Source: JAJECS01 sp965198185 (GTDB taxonomy: Bacteria; Chloroflexota; UBA11872). Taken from it: 64,000 nucleotides of DNA. Under the pieces are notes generated by a model. It was not told where the DNA came from and did not search any database. It saw only the letters and a program-made list of their open reading frames with translations. The stretch is from contig CBDAOU010000002.1 in NCBI GenBank assembly GCA_965198185.1, positions 2,006,654-2,070,653 on the forward strand, written 5' to 3'. How positions within the stretch are numbered: the stretch's first letter is position 1; each line of letters begins with the position of its first letter. The translations under genes were made by a program, and so were the position numbers. Shown piece after piece: positions 25,221-34,521 of this stretch.

Positions 25221-26109
25221 TCTTCCGAGAACCGGCCGTCCCAAGGTTGTCCGTGAAACGGCCCGCGAGATTCTGACGCGCGCCACCGGCTTCATGGACG
25301 CCTACGATTTCACCCTGAATCCGTATAGCGGCTGCGCGTTTGGGTGCACCTACTGCTACGCGGCGTTCTTCAGCACGACCAAGGAGCAGCGTGAGAATTG
25401 GGGCCGCTGGGTCACGGTCAAGCAGAACGCCGTCGACTTGCTGGAGCGGCGCAAGCCCGGGTATCTCGACGGCAAGCGCATCTACATGAGCAGCGTCACC
25501 GACCCGTATCAGCCAATCGAGCGCAAGCTGAAGCTGACCCGCGGCCTGCTTGCCATCATGGCGGAGCGGCACAAGCCCAAGCTGGTGATTCAAACCCGCA
25601 GCCCCGATGTCGTGCGCGACTGCGATCTGTTCACGCAGATCGAGACAGACGACCGCGACCTTTTTAGGAAGGTCACAAAGCATGGCGGTCGGGTGCAGGT
25701 GAACATGACCGTCACCACCGACGACGAGGACGTGCGGCGCACGTTCGAGCCCTCATGCCCGTCCAATGCCCACCGGCTGCGTGCTATCGCCCAAGTGCAG
25801 GCCGCCGAGATTGACGCCTGCATCACGCTGACGCCGCTGATCTGGGTCAATGATCCCAAGGCCTTTGCCCAAAGTCTGCTGGACACTGAGGTCAAGAAAT
25901 TCATCATCCAGCCGTTCCACTTTCAGCGCGGCAAATTTGTCGCCGGCACACGTGACGACGCGATTCGGCTGATGGCTGAGAAGCTGAACTGCAACCTGGG
26001 CTCATTCCGTGAGCGGTACGAAGAGCACTATGCGACGGTCCACCGGGTTCTCAAGGATGCGCTGCCGGAGTTGGGCGAGGGCAAAGACGGGTTCAAGCCT
26101 CCGTTCTGA
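25201..26109 (+). CDS. SPL-family radical SAM protein
   Basis: 302 residues from ATG 25201. The radical-SAM cluster motif CX3CX2C is present as NPYSGCAFGCTYCYAAFF (about residues 43-60), followed by RIYMSSVTDPYQPIERKLKL and LVIQTRSPDVVRD, as in spore-photoproduct-lyase-like (COG1533) proteins. The C-terminus (KKFIIQPFHFQRGKFVAG) is shared with that family. The genuine SplB DNA-lesion pocket cannot be confirmed, and many relatives are uncharacterised. Its composition is nearer the genome average than its upstream partner. ATG 25201 lies inside the upstream gene's last codons. Confidence 0.85.
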   Translation: MSNSRTDLPRTGRPKVVRETAREILTRATGFMDAYDFTLNPYSGCAFGCTYCYAAFFSTTKEQRENWGRWVTVKQNAVDLLERRKPGYLDGKRIYMSSVTDPYQPIERKLKLTRGLLAIMAERHKPKLVIQTRSPDVVRDCDLFTQIETDDRDLFRKVTKHGGRVQVNMTVTTDDEDVRRTFEPSCPSNAHRLRAIAQVQAAEIDACITLTPLIWVNDPKAFAQSLLDTEVKKFIIQPFHFQRGKFVAGTRDDAIRLMAEKLNCNLGSFRERYEEHYATVHRVLKDALPELGEGKDGFKPPF

Positions 26110-26201
26110 CCGTCGTTCCGCCCCTTGCGCTGCCGGCGCTAGGAAATCTCTGAACAAGGAGGGGGCTCTGGCGTGCATGCGCCCCAATCCGTTCTACAGC
26201 C

Positions 26202-26226
26202 CCTTCGACAAGCTCAGGGCGAACGG
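26202..26226 (+). repeat. Dispersed REP-like repeat (copy B)
   Basis: Nearly identical to the 25-bp element at 1414-1438, with core TTCGACAAGCTCAGGGCGAA. It lies in the 254-bp spacer between the radical SAM gene and the end of the SHMT-GcvT fusion. Confidence 0.7.
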
Positions 26227-26320
26227 ATCGGGGCGCGGCTTACGAGTTTATTCAGAGCTTTCCTAGATATACATCCGATGAGCGAGCGCCGCACGCGGGC
26301 ACCCCGGACGCTTGGGGCAC

Positions 26321-26341
26321 GGGCGGGTCTTAGACCCGCCC
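26321..26341. repeat. REP-like palindrome GGGCGGGTCT/AGACCCGCCC
   Basis: A 10-bp perfect inverted repeat with a single-base loop is followed by CCTACGG. A related palindrome followed by CCTACGC occurs at 46228-46247, so both appear to belong to one palindromic repeat family (stem plus CCCCTACG tail). It lies 22 bp from the stop of the SHMT-GcvT gene and could also act in termination. Confidence 0.6.
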
Positions 26342-26363
26342 CTACGGGCTATGCGGAGGTCTC

Positions 26364-29300
26364 CTACGCGCGGAAACGCCTGATGACTGTAGCCGCGGCC
26401 GGGAGGGCGTAGCGCTTTCCGGGGCCGAGCGCGGCGGGTGACTGCGGTGGGCCGGCGCGCCGTGCCGACACTCCGGCAAAGATGCGGAGCTCGTTGCGCC
26501 GCCGGGTGTGGGCGGTGCCGACGTGGGCCATTCCGATCTGGCGTCCGTTGGCGATTCGCGTGGCGCTGGTGACGGTTCCGATCCAGGCGCCGCGTCGATC
26601 CGTGACGGGATCGCCCTGGCGCGCCATGGGCACCCGCTCGTCGGCTATCGAGAAGCGCACGATGGCCGACTCGCGTTCCGCCTCGCGCCGCACGTAGGGA
26701 TCGCGCCCGACGAAGAACGGCTTGTAGGCCTTGACGAAGCGCCCGAATCCGGCGTCGCCCGGCGTGAGGTCCAGCGGCCCGGCAAGCTCATGCCCGTAGA
26801 GTGGGAACCCGGCCTCGGTGCGGGTGGAGTCGCGCGCTCCGAGCCCTACCGGCACGACGCCGTCGTCGGCGCCCGCTTCGAGGATCGCGTCCCACACGGC
26901 GCGGGCCACCTCGGGGTGCACGAAAACCTCGAAGCCGATCGCTTCGCCCGTGTAGCCCGTGTGGGCAATCTCAACGTCGGCGCCGGCGAGCGTGAAGGCG
27001 CGCACGTGGTTCATGCGCATGGCGTCGAGGGCGCGCCGCTCCTCGTCCGTGGCGACGATCCGTTGCAGGACCCGGCGCGAGTGCGGCCCCTGGAACGCCA
27101 GATCGAGCCGCGCTGCGTCGCCCGCCGACCGGCTGTTGAGGTCCACGAGATCAGCGCGAACCGGAAGCCGCGCCGCGCCGTCGCACGAAACGACCTGATA
27201 GGCGCCGTCGTTCACGCCCGTCAGCCAGGCCCAATTCTTGGGCGCGTTGGCCGCGTTGACCACCGCCATGAATCGCTCGCGGGCCAGGCGGTAGATGATG
27301 AGGTCGTCGAGGCAGTTGCCGTCGGCGTCGAGCAGATAGGTGTAGGCTGCACGTCCCACCGGCAGGCGAGTGGCGCTGCCGGTGACGACGAGGTCCAGGA
27401 ACTCGGCGGCGGCGGGTCCGGAGACGGCGAAAGCCCCCATGTGCCCCACGTCGAACAGCCCGGCCGTCTTCCGCACCGCCTGGTGCTCCGCCGCAATGCT
27501 CGTGTACCAGACCGGCATGTCCCAGCCCGCGAAGGGGACCAGCTTCTTCGCTTGCTCGGCGTGGAACGCGTGGAGCGGCGTGCGCCTCAGCTCGTTCGAC
27601 TCGGGCTCGCGCCATTCGAACGGCTGGGGGCCGTCGCTGCCGACGGGAACCGAGCGCCGGCCCACGAACCAGGGACGCGACGCGTCGTCGGCAGGCGCCT
27701 CGGGCAACGGCGCGCCGGTGGGCCCGAGGCTTGCCAGGGCGTCCGTCACCGGCGGTGCATCGCCGTCAGCCACGGTCACCGAGACCGGGCCGCTGAGCTT
27801 CCGGCTGGGCTCGTCGGGGTCGACGATTACGTAGCCGTCGGACGCCGCCTGAAGCCAGTCGGCCAGCTCATCGGCGCGGTTGGGGTCGACGACGATCAAG
27901 GCGGAAGCCTCGTCTGCTTCGGCGGGTCGGACCACCGTTGCGCTAACTGGGTCGCTGCCGGGAGAACCCGCCAGGGCCACTCGGCGCGCCTGCCCCGGCT
28001 CGAGATCGCGCACGCGCCGGTTGGCAACCTCGTCCAGGAACTGCAGCGCCCGAGCGCCGCGAACGAGCAGCAGGCCGGAAGTGCAGGCCGGAGGGTCGGC
28101 GGGCGGCGGTCCCTCGGCGTGTCCGCGACGGGCGAAATCGAGCACCTCGGAGCGCAGCGACCGCATGGCGTCGTAGGCCATGCGGCCACGGTAGCGCGGG
28201 GTCCTGCGGCCGCTGTAGGCCACGCCGTGCATGGCGCGAAACGCGCGCGCCAAGATGCCGGCCAGCGTCTTCATATCGTCCGTGCCGTAGCCGCGCTGGG
28301 TTAGCCAGGGCGTGCCCATCCGAATGCCGGTGGGCGCGGCGAAGCCGCGGTCGCCGGGCACGGAGTTGCGGTTGGCCACCACGCCCAGGGCGTCCAGCAT
28401 GCGCACGGCCGGCTCGCCGCGCAGATCGCCGGCGGCTCCGACGCGGCGCAGATTCACCACGAACAGATGGGTGTCGGTGCCGCCGTAGGCCACGCCCACG
28501 CCTTCCGCCTCCAGGGCGTCGACGAGCGCCCTCGCATTGGCCGTGATCTGTCGCTGGGTGCGGTGGAACGCCTCGGTGGCCGCGAGCTTGAACATGACCG
28601 CCATGGCCGCGATCTTGTTGAGGTGCGGGCCGCCCTGCTCGCCGGGAAACACGGAGCGATCGACCGAGCGCATCAGGTCGCGCCGGTGCGACAGGATCAC
28701 CGCGCCGCGCGGGCCGAACAGCGTCTTGTGCGTGGTGAACGTCACGACATCGGCGATGCCCACGGGCGAGGGGTAAGCGCCCGCGACGACGAGCCCCGCC
28801 GGATGTGAGATGTCGGCCATCAGCAGCGCGCCCACGTCGTCGGCGATGGCGCGGAAGCGCTCCCAGTCGGGCGCCCACGGATACGAGGTGTATCCGGCGA
28901 TGATCAGCCGGGGCCGGGCGGCCTTGGCCCGCGCGGCAATGTCGTCGTAGTCGAGCTGCGCGTCCGGGCCCGGAATGCGGTAGCTGGTCGATTTGAACCG
29001 GCGTCCCGACCGGTTCACGGATGCGCCGTGGCTCAAGTGCCCGCCGTGGGCCAGGGCCAGCCCCATGATGGTGTCGTCGGGCTCGAGCAGGGCCTCCTCG
29101 ACGGCGTTATTGGCCGCCGCGCCCGAGAGCGGCTGCACGTTGACCCACAAGGCGTCGGCCGCCACGCGGTCGTTGGCAAAGAGGTCCGCGCAGCGGCGCT
29201 GCGCCAGGGCTTCTACCAGGTTGCTGAACTCGTTGCCGCGGTAGTAGCGGCGATCGCCGTAGCGCCGGGTGCGGGCAAGCTGCCGGTCGAGGTCCGCCAG

Positions 29301-29537
29301 CGCCGCCTCCTGGTCGCGGATCATCGCGGCCGCCGCATAGCCCTCGGCGTAGATGCTGGTGAACGGCGACGCCAGCGCGTCCCGCACCGGCTTGGGCGTG
29401 AGGCTCTCGGACGGGATGAGGATGAGCTTGTCGCGCTGGCGTGCGTGCTCGCGCTCGATGAGGTCGGCCACCAGCGGGTCAACGTCGGAAACGGGGCGGT
29501 CGAGCGCGAGGTCGGCGTAGGTCGGGTCGAGGGACAT
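26364..29537 (-). CDS. Fused serine hydroxymethyltransferase-aminomethyltransferase (GlyA-GcvT)
   Basis: 1057 residues in one frame. Residues 1-~470 are SHMT, a PLP enzyme converting serine plus THF to glycine plus methylene-THF: LILIPSESLTPKPVRDALAS, then VVTFTTHKTLFGPRGA with PLP-Lys271, then GEQGGPHLNKIAAMAV. Residues ~652-1057 are a full GcvT, the T-protein of the glycine cleavage system: FHAEQAKKLVPFAGWDMPVW, GLFDVGHMGAFAVSGP, HTGYTGEAIGFEVFV and VGLGARDSTRTEAGFPLYG. The linker (~485-645) has GLLLVRGARALQFLDEVANR and a GYVIVDPDEP segment resembling half of a degenerate GcvT/YgfZ folate-binding domain. The fusion would place two methylene-THF-producing/consuming sites in one chain. No gcvH or gcvP is nearby. 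Confidence 0.93.
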   Translation of the reverse strand: MSLDPTYADLALDRPVSDVDPLVADLIEREHARQRDKLILIPSESLTPKPVRDALASPFTSIYAEGYAAAAMIRDQEAALADLDRQLARTRRYGDRRYYRGNEFSNLVEALAQRRCADLFANDRVAADALWVNVQPLSGAAANNAVEEALLEPDDTIMGLALAHGGHLSHGASVNRSGRRFKSTSYRIPGPDAQLDYDDIAARAKAARPRLIIAGYTSYPWAPDWERFRAIADDVGALLMADISHPAGLVVAGAYPSPVGIADVVTFTTHKTLFGPRGAVILSHRRDLMRSVDRSVFPGEQGGPHLNKIAAMAVMFKLAATEAFHRTQRQITANARALVDALEAEGVGVAYGGTDTHLFVVNLRRVGAAGDLRGEPAVRMLDALGVVANRNSVPGDRGFAAPTGIRMGTPWLTQRGYGTDDMKTLAGILARAFRAMHGVAYSGRRTPRYRGRMAYDAMRSLRSEVLDFARRGHAEGPPPADPPACTSGLLLVRGARALQFLDEVANRRVRDLEPGQARRVALAGSPGSDPVSATVVRPAEADEASALIVVDPNRADELADWLQAASDGYVIVDPDEPSRKLSGPVSVTVADGDAPPVTDALASLGPTGAPLPEAPADDASRPWFVGRRSVPVGSDGPQPFEWREPESNELRRTPLHAFHAEQAKKLVPFAGWDMPVWYTSIAAEHQAVRKTAGLFDVGHMGAFAVSGPAAAEFLDLVVTGSATRLPVGRAAYTYLLDADGNCLDDLIIYRLARERFMAVVNAANAPKNWAWLTGVNDGAYQVVSCDGAARLPVRADLVDLNSRSAGDAARLDLAFQGPHSRRVLQRIVATDEERRALDAMRMNHVRAFTLAGADVEIAHTGYTGEAIGFEVFVHPEVARAVWDAILEAGADDGVVPVGLGARDSTRTEAGFPLYGHELAGPLDLTPGDAGFGRFVKAYKPFFVGRDPYVRREAERESAIVRFSIADERVPMARQGDPVTDRRGAWIGTVTSATRIANGRQIGMAHVGTAHTRRRNELRIFAGVSARRAGPPQSPAALGPGKRYALPAAATVIRRFRA

Positions 29538-29603
29538 CAGGGCATCCTGGCGATCAACGCCGTAAGCGTACGGCGGCTCAGCGGGGGCGACGAACGCGGC
29601 CGG

Positions 29604-30308
29604 CTATTTGACGACCCGCCGACCTTCGCGGAGCGCTCGAGACCGAGCCTCCTGCATGGTCATGCGCACCCGGCCGCCGAAGCGCTCATCGAGCCAGGGG
29701 TCGCCGCGGACGTGGTAGCCGCCCTTTTCCCAGAAGCCGGACTCTTCGTGGTCCATGAACTCCAGGCCGCGCACCCACTTGGCGCTTTTCCAGAAGTACA
29801 GGCTGGGCAGAACCAGACGCAGGGGCCCGCCGTGCTCGCGTGCCAACGGTGCGTCGTCGTGATTGACGGCGAACAGCACGTCGTCCTGGTCGAGCTCGGC
29901 CAGGGTCACGTTGGTGGTGTAGCCCGGGTCGGCGTGAATCATCACGTAGTCCGCGCCTGGGAGCGGCTTGATGCGCTTGAGCACCTCGCGGACGTGCACG
30001 CCCTCCCAACGGTTGTCGTAGCGGCTCCAGTGGGTGACGCAGTGAATATCCGAGACGATCTCCGTGCGCGGAAGCGAGGTGAACTCGTCCCAGCTCCAGC
30101 GCGTCTCTTCCTCCACCAGCCCGGTCACGCGGAAGTCCCAGAGGGTCATGTCGTAGGTGGCCGGCTCCTGATAGTGCAGCACGGGCCATTTGCTGGTGAG
30201 GGTCTGGCCGGGCGGGAGACGCGGCTCGCGCAGCTCGGGCGGGCGTGGGCTAATGTCGGGCGTGTCCGGCGCCACTGCGGCGCGCGGGCCAAAGAGCCGA
30301 TCGAACAT
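29604..30308 (-). CDS. Sulfite-oxidase-like molybdopterin oxidoreductase
   Basis: 234 residues from ATG 30308, which has GGAG at good spacing. An ATG at 30320 is possible. The oxidoreductase molybdopterin-binding domain is recognised by EIVSDIHCVTHWSRYDN, where Cys coordinates Mo, the substrate-side Arg/Lys in HGGPLRLVLPSLYFWKSAKW, and FWEKGGYHVRGDPW at the end. The dimerisation domain of eukaryotic sulfite oxidase is absent, so it is closest to MsrP/YedY-like or plant-type minimal enzymes. There is no Tat signal, and no MsrQ partner is adjacent. It lies 66 bp upstream of glyA-gcvT on the same strand. Confidence 0.88.
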   Translation of the reverse strand: MFDRLFGPRAAVAPDTPDISPRPPELREPRLPPGQTLTSKWPVLHYQEPATYDMTLWDFRVTGLVEEETRWSWDEFTSLPRTEIVSDIHCVTHWSRYDNRWEGVHVREVLKRIKPLPGADYVMIHADPGYTTNVTLAELDQDDVLFAVNHDDAPLAREHGGPLRLVLPSLYFWKSAKWVRGLEFMDHEESGFWEKGGYHVRGDPWLDERFGGRVRMTMQEARSRALREGRRVVK

Positions 30309-30412
30309 GGTCCGCTCCATGAGCAACGCGTATCTGTAACCAGATGGTACTGCCCACGTCACCCGGTGGTGCGTGGGATCACGCACACAAGCCCGCCGCA
30401 GCGTCCGAGAAT

Positions 30413-32014
30413 TCAGCCGGCCGGTGAGGAATCTTGCCCAACTTGGGGGTCGTAGCTGCTGACGACCATGGATGCGATCTCGGCCGCCGTCGCCTCGGCG
30501 TGCCCGTGCCCCGGAACGTCGCGCGCCAGGATCACAACGGTGACGGGACCGGTCGAGGCGTAGACGACCCCGGCGTCGTTGGAGACGCCGGCCAGGTCGC
30601 CGGTCTTGTGGGCCACCGGCGTCCCCGCGGGCAGCCGGGCAGGAATGCGTTGGTTGCGGGTCTCGCCGAGCAGCAGCGTGCGCATGCCCTCGACATCCGC
30701 CAACGAGCGCGACCAGTGCGCCGGTCGCATGCCGAGCGCGACCTCCAGCAGCTTGGCCGCTTCGCGCGCCGTGGTCACCGTGTGCGTGGTGAGCACGTCG
30801 GTGGCCGTGAGGCCGAGCTGACCCAGCGTCCACGTCATGTTGGCGTAGCCAATGCGATCGGCGAGCAAGACGGCGTGCGTGTTGTCGCTGATGGACATGG
30901 CTCGATCCAACGCGTATCCGATGGTGACGCGCTGGCCGGGCGCGAGCGTCGCCGGGGGATCAATGCGCTCGAGCACGCTCTGGTTCATCTCAAGCAGGGT
31001 GTTGAAATCGAGGCCGATGACGGCGCGCTGCCGATAGGCCTCGACGAGCACGGCCAGCTTCCACAAGCTCGCCGCCGGCACCACCGTGTCGGCGTTGATG
31101 GCAACCTCGGCGTCCGAGCCGGAGGGCGCCGCGTAGACCGCCCAGTTCCCCGGCTCGCTAGCCAGCCTGGCGGTGATCGCGGTCTCCAGTTGGTCGCCGA
31201 CGGTGTTCCCGCTCGCGTCGCTCACCGCCGTCGCCGAGTCGACCGAAGTGAGCGCCGCCTCCGGCATCACGCCGGCGTCCCGCAGCACCTCATCCAGCAG
31301 CACCGCCGTCACACTGCCGGGCGCCGGAAGCCCCTCCACTTCGTCGATCCAGTGCTGCAAGACGCCGCGCTGGAAGCGCTGCGCCACGAACGGCCCGAGC
31401 CGCTCGGGCCGGGACATTGGCAGCCCCCACCGATCGCGGGCGTGATCGGCCGTCCAGACGAGACGACCGATGGGGTCGGGGTTGGATTCGAACACCTTGC
31501 GGATAGCGTCGTCGGTGAGCCAGCCGGTGCGAATCTCTACGGCATGCTGGAACGACGTCGAGCCGTCGTGCTCGATGGGACGGGGCACTTGACGCGCGTT
31601 GTAGAGCCAATCGGTGTGTCCCGCGCGGTCCATGATCTCGAGGGCGTTCGCCAGCACGAGCCGACCCTCGCCCGCCTTCCATTGCAGCAGGCCGTAGCGC
31701 AAGGCCTGATACTCGAACCCATTGGCGGCGAATGTCGCGCTGCGCGGGGGACCCAGCACCGGCAGGCCGCCGAGGCCTCGGTAGCTATCCCACCACGTGG
31801 CGTCGCCGATGTTGCGGATTTCGTACCCACGGCCGGCCTCGTCGATCGCTTGCGGATAGTGACGCCCGTCTTCGATGGGAAAGTCGTGGTCCGGCGCGGC
31901 GGCCGAAGCGTCCGCCCTCGCCGGCAGGGACGTTAGGGGACTTGCCAACGTCGGGAGCAGCGCCGATGCGGCGCCAATGGCCAGAAAACGACGCCGACTG
32001 ATATTACGGCGCAT
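30413..32014 (-). CDS. Tat-exported class A beta-lactamase-fold protein with surface module
   Basis: 533 residues. A twin-arginine signal starts the protein (NISRRRFLAIGAASALLP). Residues ~50-260 form the module shared with the protein at 19642: GYEIRNIGDATWWDSY, LPVLGPPRSATF, FEYQALRYGLLQW, LGPFVAQRFQRGVLQHW. The C-terminal ~270 residues carry the serine-hydrolase motifs of class A beta-lactamases: PAASLWKLAVL (SxxK), SISDNTHAVL (SDN) and AHKTGDLAGVSND (KTG). The Glu of the omega loop is not clearly conserved, so actual beta-lactamase activity is uncertain; a peptidoglycan-related role is possible. Confidence 0.85.
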   Translation of the reverse strand: MRRNISRRRFLAIGAASALLPTLASPLTSLPARADASAAAPDHDFPIEDGRHYPQAIDEAGRGYEIRNIGDATWWDSYRGLGGLPVLGPPRSATFAANGFEYQALRYGLLQWKAGEGRLVLANALEIMDRAGHTDWLYNARQVPRPIEHDGSTSFQHAVEIRTGWLTDDAIRKVFESNPDPIGRLVWTADHARDRWGLPMSRPERLGPFVAQRFQRGVLQHWIDEVEGLPAPGSVTAVLLDEVLRDAGVMPEAALTSVDSATAVSDASGNTVGDQLETAITARLASEPGNWAVYAAPSGSDAEVAINADTVVPAASLWKLAVLVEAYRQRAVIGLDFNTLLEMNQSVLERIDPPATLAPGQRVTIGYALDRAMSISDNTHAVLLADRIGYANMTWTLGQLGLTATDVLTTHTVTTAREAAKLLEVALGMRPAHWSRSLADVEGMRTLLLGETRNQRIPARLPAGTPVAHKTGDLAGVSNDAGVVYASTGPVTVVILARDVPGHGHAEATAAEIASMVVSSYDPQVGQDSSPAG

Positions 32015-32126
32015 CAGCGGCGCGCCCCCGGTGGCTCTGCCTGCGAACCTTACGCCACGCACCGCACGCCGGCACCTGGGCATCTCGCGGCGTGACGGAC
32101 CGGCTGTGGACCGCGTATCGAGCGGA

Positions 32127-33974
32127 CTACCCGAGCGGATCGGTGCGAGGACCGAACGTCTGCAACGGCTGATCGAGCGGCGGGAACACATCGGCCATCG
32201 AGGGCTGCACCGTCCCGCTCGGATCGTCCGGCTCATGCACGAAGGTCATCACGCGGAATCGCAGGTCGCCGGCCGCGCGCTCGAGTTCGGACGCTGGGAC
32301 CAGCAGCAGCACGCGCCGTCCGTCGATGAAGGCGATCGCGTTCGAGGGCAGTGCTTGTGACGGCGCCAGCGCGACGCGGCGCTGTATGCGCCACACGGGA
32401 TCGAGCGTCGGCAGATAGATGAGTTCATACCACTGGTCGGTGCCCTGATAGAGGTCGAAATCCCGCACCCGCGGTCGCCAGTTGTCCGCTGGGTCGTCGT
32501 TGGCTTCGAGCGCCAGGGACACGCGCCAGCCGAGCGCGGACTCGGTCAGCGGGATCGGGTCGACCATCTCGATGATGGCGGCCACGTAGTCGCCGTCCAC
32601 CGCGCCGCTCAATCCGCCCACCGTGAAGTACGCCCGACGCAGAACATCGAGCCCGACGCTGTCGACCGCGGCCGTGCCAAGGGCGACCCGCTGGATGTCC
32701 GCGAAGCCGAAGCCCTCCGTCGGCGATAGGTTCGTGATATCGAAGTAGTCCTCCTGCGCGTCACGCTCGAACGTGCGCACGGTTGGATCATCCGGGCTTG
32801 CGCTGATGGCCGTTTCGTAAGGCGTGATGCCAAGCACCACGACGCCAGATTCGACCTGCCCGGCAATTGGTGCTGTGGTTGGGCGCACGCGCCAGCGGGT
32901 TGCGGCGTCGGCTCGCATGAGCACGAGCGTCGCCGTGCGTGTGGCGCCGGCGTAGAGCATCTCGCTCGCCAGCGCGTCGGGAACGAGCGTGACCGAGCCC
33001 GCGGTGCGCACAACTCTCGCCGCGAAGTCTCCCTCTTCGCCGATATTCCTGACCGTGCAAACGGCCTCCATGACAATCACCGACTCGATCCACTCAAGCC
33101 GGCTCGGACACTCCACCACCGCGAGCGCCGGACGTGAGCCGTCCGGTCGCGCGGTCGTGGGCAGCGCGAGTTGGTAGTCCTCGACCTCGCCGAAGTCCCA
33201 GCTTCCGCTGCCGTCCCACGCCCCACCGCCCAGGCCCTCCCGGGTGAGCACCACGCGCATCCACGCGCCGTCAGGTAGGACCTGGCCATCAAGCATGGAA
33301 AAGCCCGGGCTGACGAAGGTCTCGGAGGCGCCCGGCTCGAGCTCCACTTCCCAGTCCTGCAGGACCCATTCCGCCGGGCTCGTCCAGTGGCCGTCACGAT
33401 CGATGTCGATCAAGACATTGATGCGGCGTGGGCCGGTGGGAGCGGCAGGGCCCAGCGTGACCGCGACGGTGAGCCGGGCCAGAGCCTGCGGCGGCGCGAG
33501 GCTCACCGAGAGTCCAAGTACTCCGTCGTCCCCGGCGTCCTGGTTGACAAGGTTCGGCAAGCCGTCGGTGTCGGCCGGATCATCGGCATCCGATTCGGTG
33601 GTCACGTCAGACCCGAGCCGGTCGAGACCGGGCCGGCGCACGTGGGCCCCCGGGCCTTCGGCCGTGAGTGAGGACAAACGCGTCGGAAAGCGTCCGATCA
33701 CCCGCGGGTTGGGGTAGCCGGCGGAGACCCCGTCGGGGGCGTCGCCAAAATCGGCGAGCGGCCGCGGGGTTGGCGAACCGGTTGGGAGCGGCGTGGGATC
33801 GGGCGTTGGTCGAGGCGTGGGCGTGGCCGCGGGCGTCTGCGCGACCGCGGCGGGTGAAGGCGCGGCGGTGGGCGCAACGTCATCGGCCGCCGGCTCGCAG
33901 CCCCCCAGCGCAAGCAGGGCGAGCAGCCATGGCACGCACAGCGCCGCGCGCCAGCCCATCAAGACGTCACGCAT
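32127..33974 (-). CDS. GEVED-domain lipoprotein
   Basis: 615 residues from ATG 33974. A lipoprotein signal with a strong lipobox (LLALLALGGCEP) is followed by a ~50-residue Thr/Pro linker. DFGDAPDGVSAGYPNPR opens a surface module found in secreted bacterial proteins. DIDRDGHWTSPAEWVLQDW and SWDFGEVEDYQLALP are the Ca-binding-like and GEVEDY signatures of the GEVED domain (about 170-280). The remaining ~330 residues are beta-rich and unrecognised. Expected location is the outer face of the membrane. An in-frame extension to 34031 precedes the signal peptide and is unlikely. Confidence 0.8.
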   Translation of the reverse strand: MRDVLMGWRAALCVPWLLALLALGGCEPAADDVAPTAAPSPAAVAQTPAATPTPRPTPDPTPLPTGSPTPRPLADFGDAPDGVSAGYPNPRVIGRFPTRLSSLTAEGPGAHVRRPGLDRLGSDVTTESDADDPADTDGLPNLVNQDAGDDGVLGLSVSLAPPQALARLTVAVTLGPAAPTGPRRINVLIDIDRDGHWTSPAEWVLQDWEVELEPGASETFVSPGFSMLDGQVLPDGAWMRVVLTREGLGGGAWDGSGSWDFGEVEDYQLALPTTARPDGSRPALAVVECPSRLEWIESVIVMEAVCTVRNIGEEGDFAARVVRTAGSVTLVPDALASEMLYAGATRTATLVLMRADAATRWRVRPTTAPIAGQVESGVVVLGITPYETAISASPDDPTVRTFERDAQEDYFDITNLSPTEGFGFADIQRVALGTAAVDSVGLDVLRRAYFTVGGLSGAVDGDYVAAIIEMVDPIPLTESALGWRVSLALEANDDPADNWRPRVRDFDLYQGTDQWYELIYLPTLDPVWRIQRRVALAPSQALPSNAIAFIDGRRVLLLVPASELERAAGDLRFRVMTFVHEPDDPSGTVQPSMADVFPPLDQPLQTFGPRTDPLG

Positions 33975-34045
33975 TCCACTCGACCGCGGTCGAATCGGCC
34001 GATGCGCCCCGGCGAACGCCCGCACGGCCATGCGCCCCCGGCGAA

Positions 34046-34504
34046 CTAGGGAGACGTCACCGCGGCGCGCGCCGCGCCGTTTGGCCGCGCCGCGCGCGCC
34101 GGCTCAGGGGCATACGTGGCGTAGGAGTCCGGCGTCTCCCACAGCGTGACGGCCACCACCGGCAAGCCAAGCTGCCGCACCTGGTGAAACAGCATGCGGG
34201 CCATGTTCTCGGTGGTCGGGTTCTCATCCATGACGAAGGCGCGCTGGCCGAGGTCCTCGATGGCGTCGATCAACGGGTCGCCGCGCCGCAGGATCATGCG
34301 ATGGTCCAGATTGGCATTGACCCACGCCGCGACGGTGCGCCGCACGTCACGGAAGTCGGCCACCATGCCCAGGTCATCCAGCGACTCCGCCTGGAGGCGT
34401 ATCTCGGCGCGGCCGTTGTGGCCGTGGGGCTGGTTGCACTTGCCGTCGTAGTCCAGCAAGCGGTGGCCGAAGCAGAAGTCGATGTGCTTGACGATTTCGA
34501 ACAT
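34046..34504 (-). CDS. queD: 6-carboxytetrahydropterin synthase QueD
   Basis: 152 residues of the PTPS fold. Zinc ligands are His14 (FCFGHRLLDY), His27 and His29. The spacing Cys23-X3-HGH (KCNQPHGHNG) is that of QueD, rather than the CX5HGH of eukaryotic PTPS. VADFRDVRRTV, NLDHRMIL and ENPTTENMARMLF carry the remaining catalytic Asp/His/Glu. It converts dihydroneopterin triphosphate to 6-carboxytetrahydropterin, an early step to preQ0. It is 17 bp downstream of a pteridine-reductase-like gene and near queC; queE and folE are not in the window. Confidence 0.92.
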   Translation of the reverse strand: MFEIVKHIDFCFGHRLLDYDGKCNQPHGHNGRAEIRLQAESLDDLGMVADFRDVRRTVAAWVNANLDHRMILRRGDPLIDAIEDLGQRAFVMDENPTTENMARMLFHQVRQLGLPVVAVTLWETPDSYATYAPEPARAARPNGAARAAVTSP

Positions 34505-34521
34505 CAGAGGCCTCCGTTAGC

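Noticed and set aside
26508..28304. Long plus-strand ORF of 598 codons opposite glyA-gcvT
   Set aside because: Antisense shadow: His/Arg/Val-rich composition driven by GC-rich third positions of the real gene. The same applies to 4288-6294 opposite yidC.
29538..29603. Glycine riboswitch before glyA-gcvT
   Set aside because: Only 66 bp separate it from the upstream gene, and no aptamer-like conserved sequence is visible.
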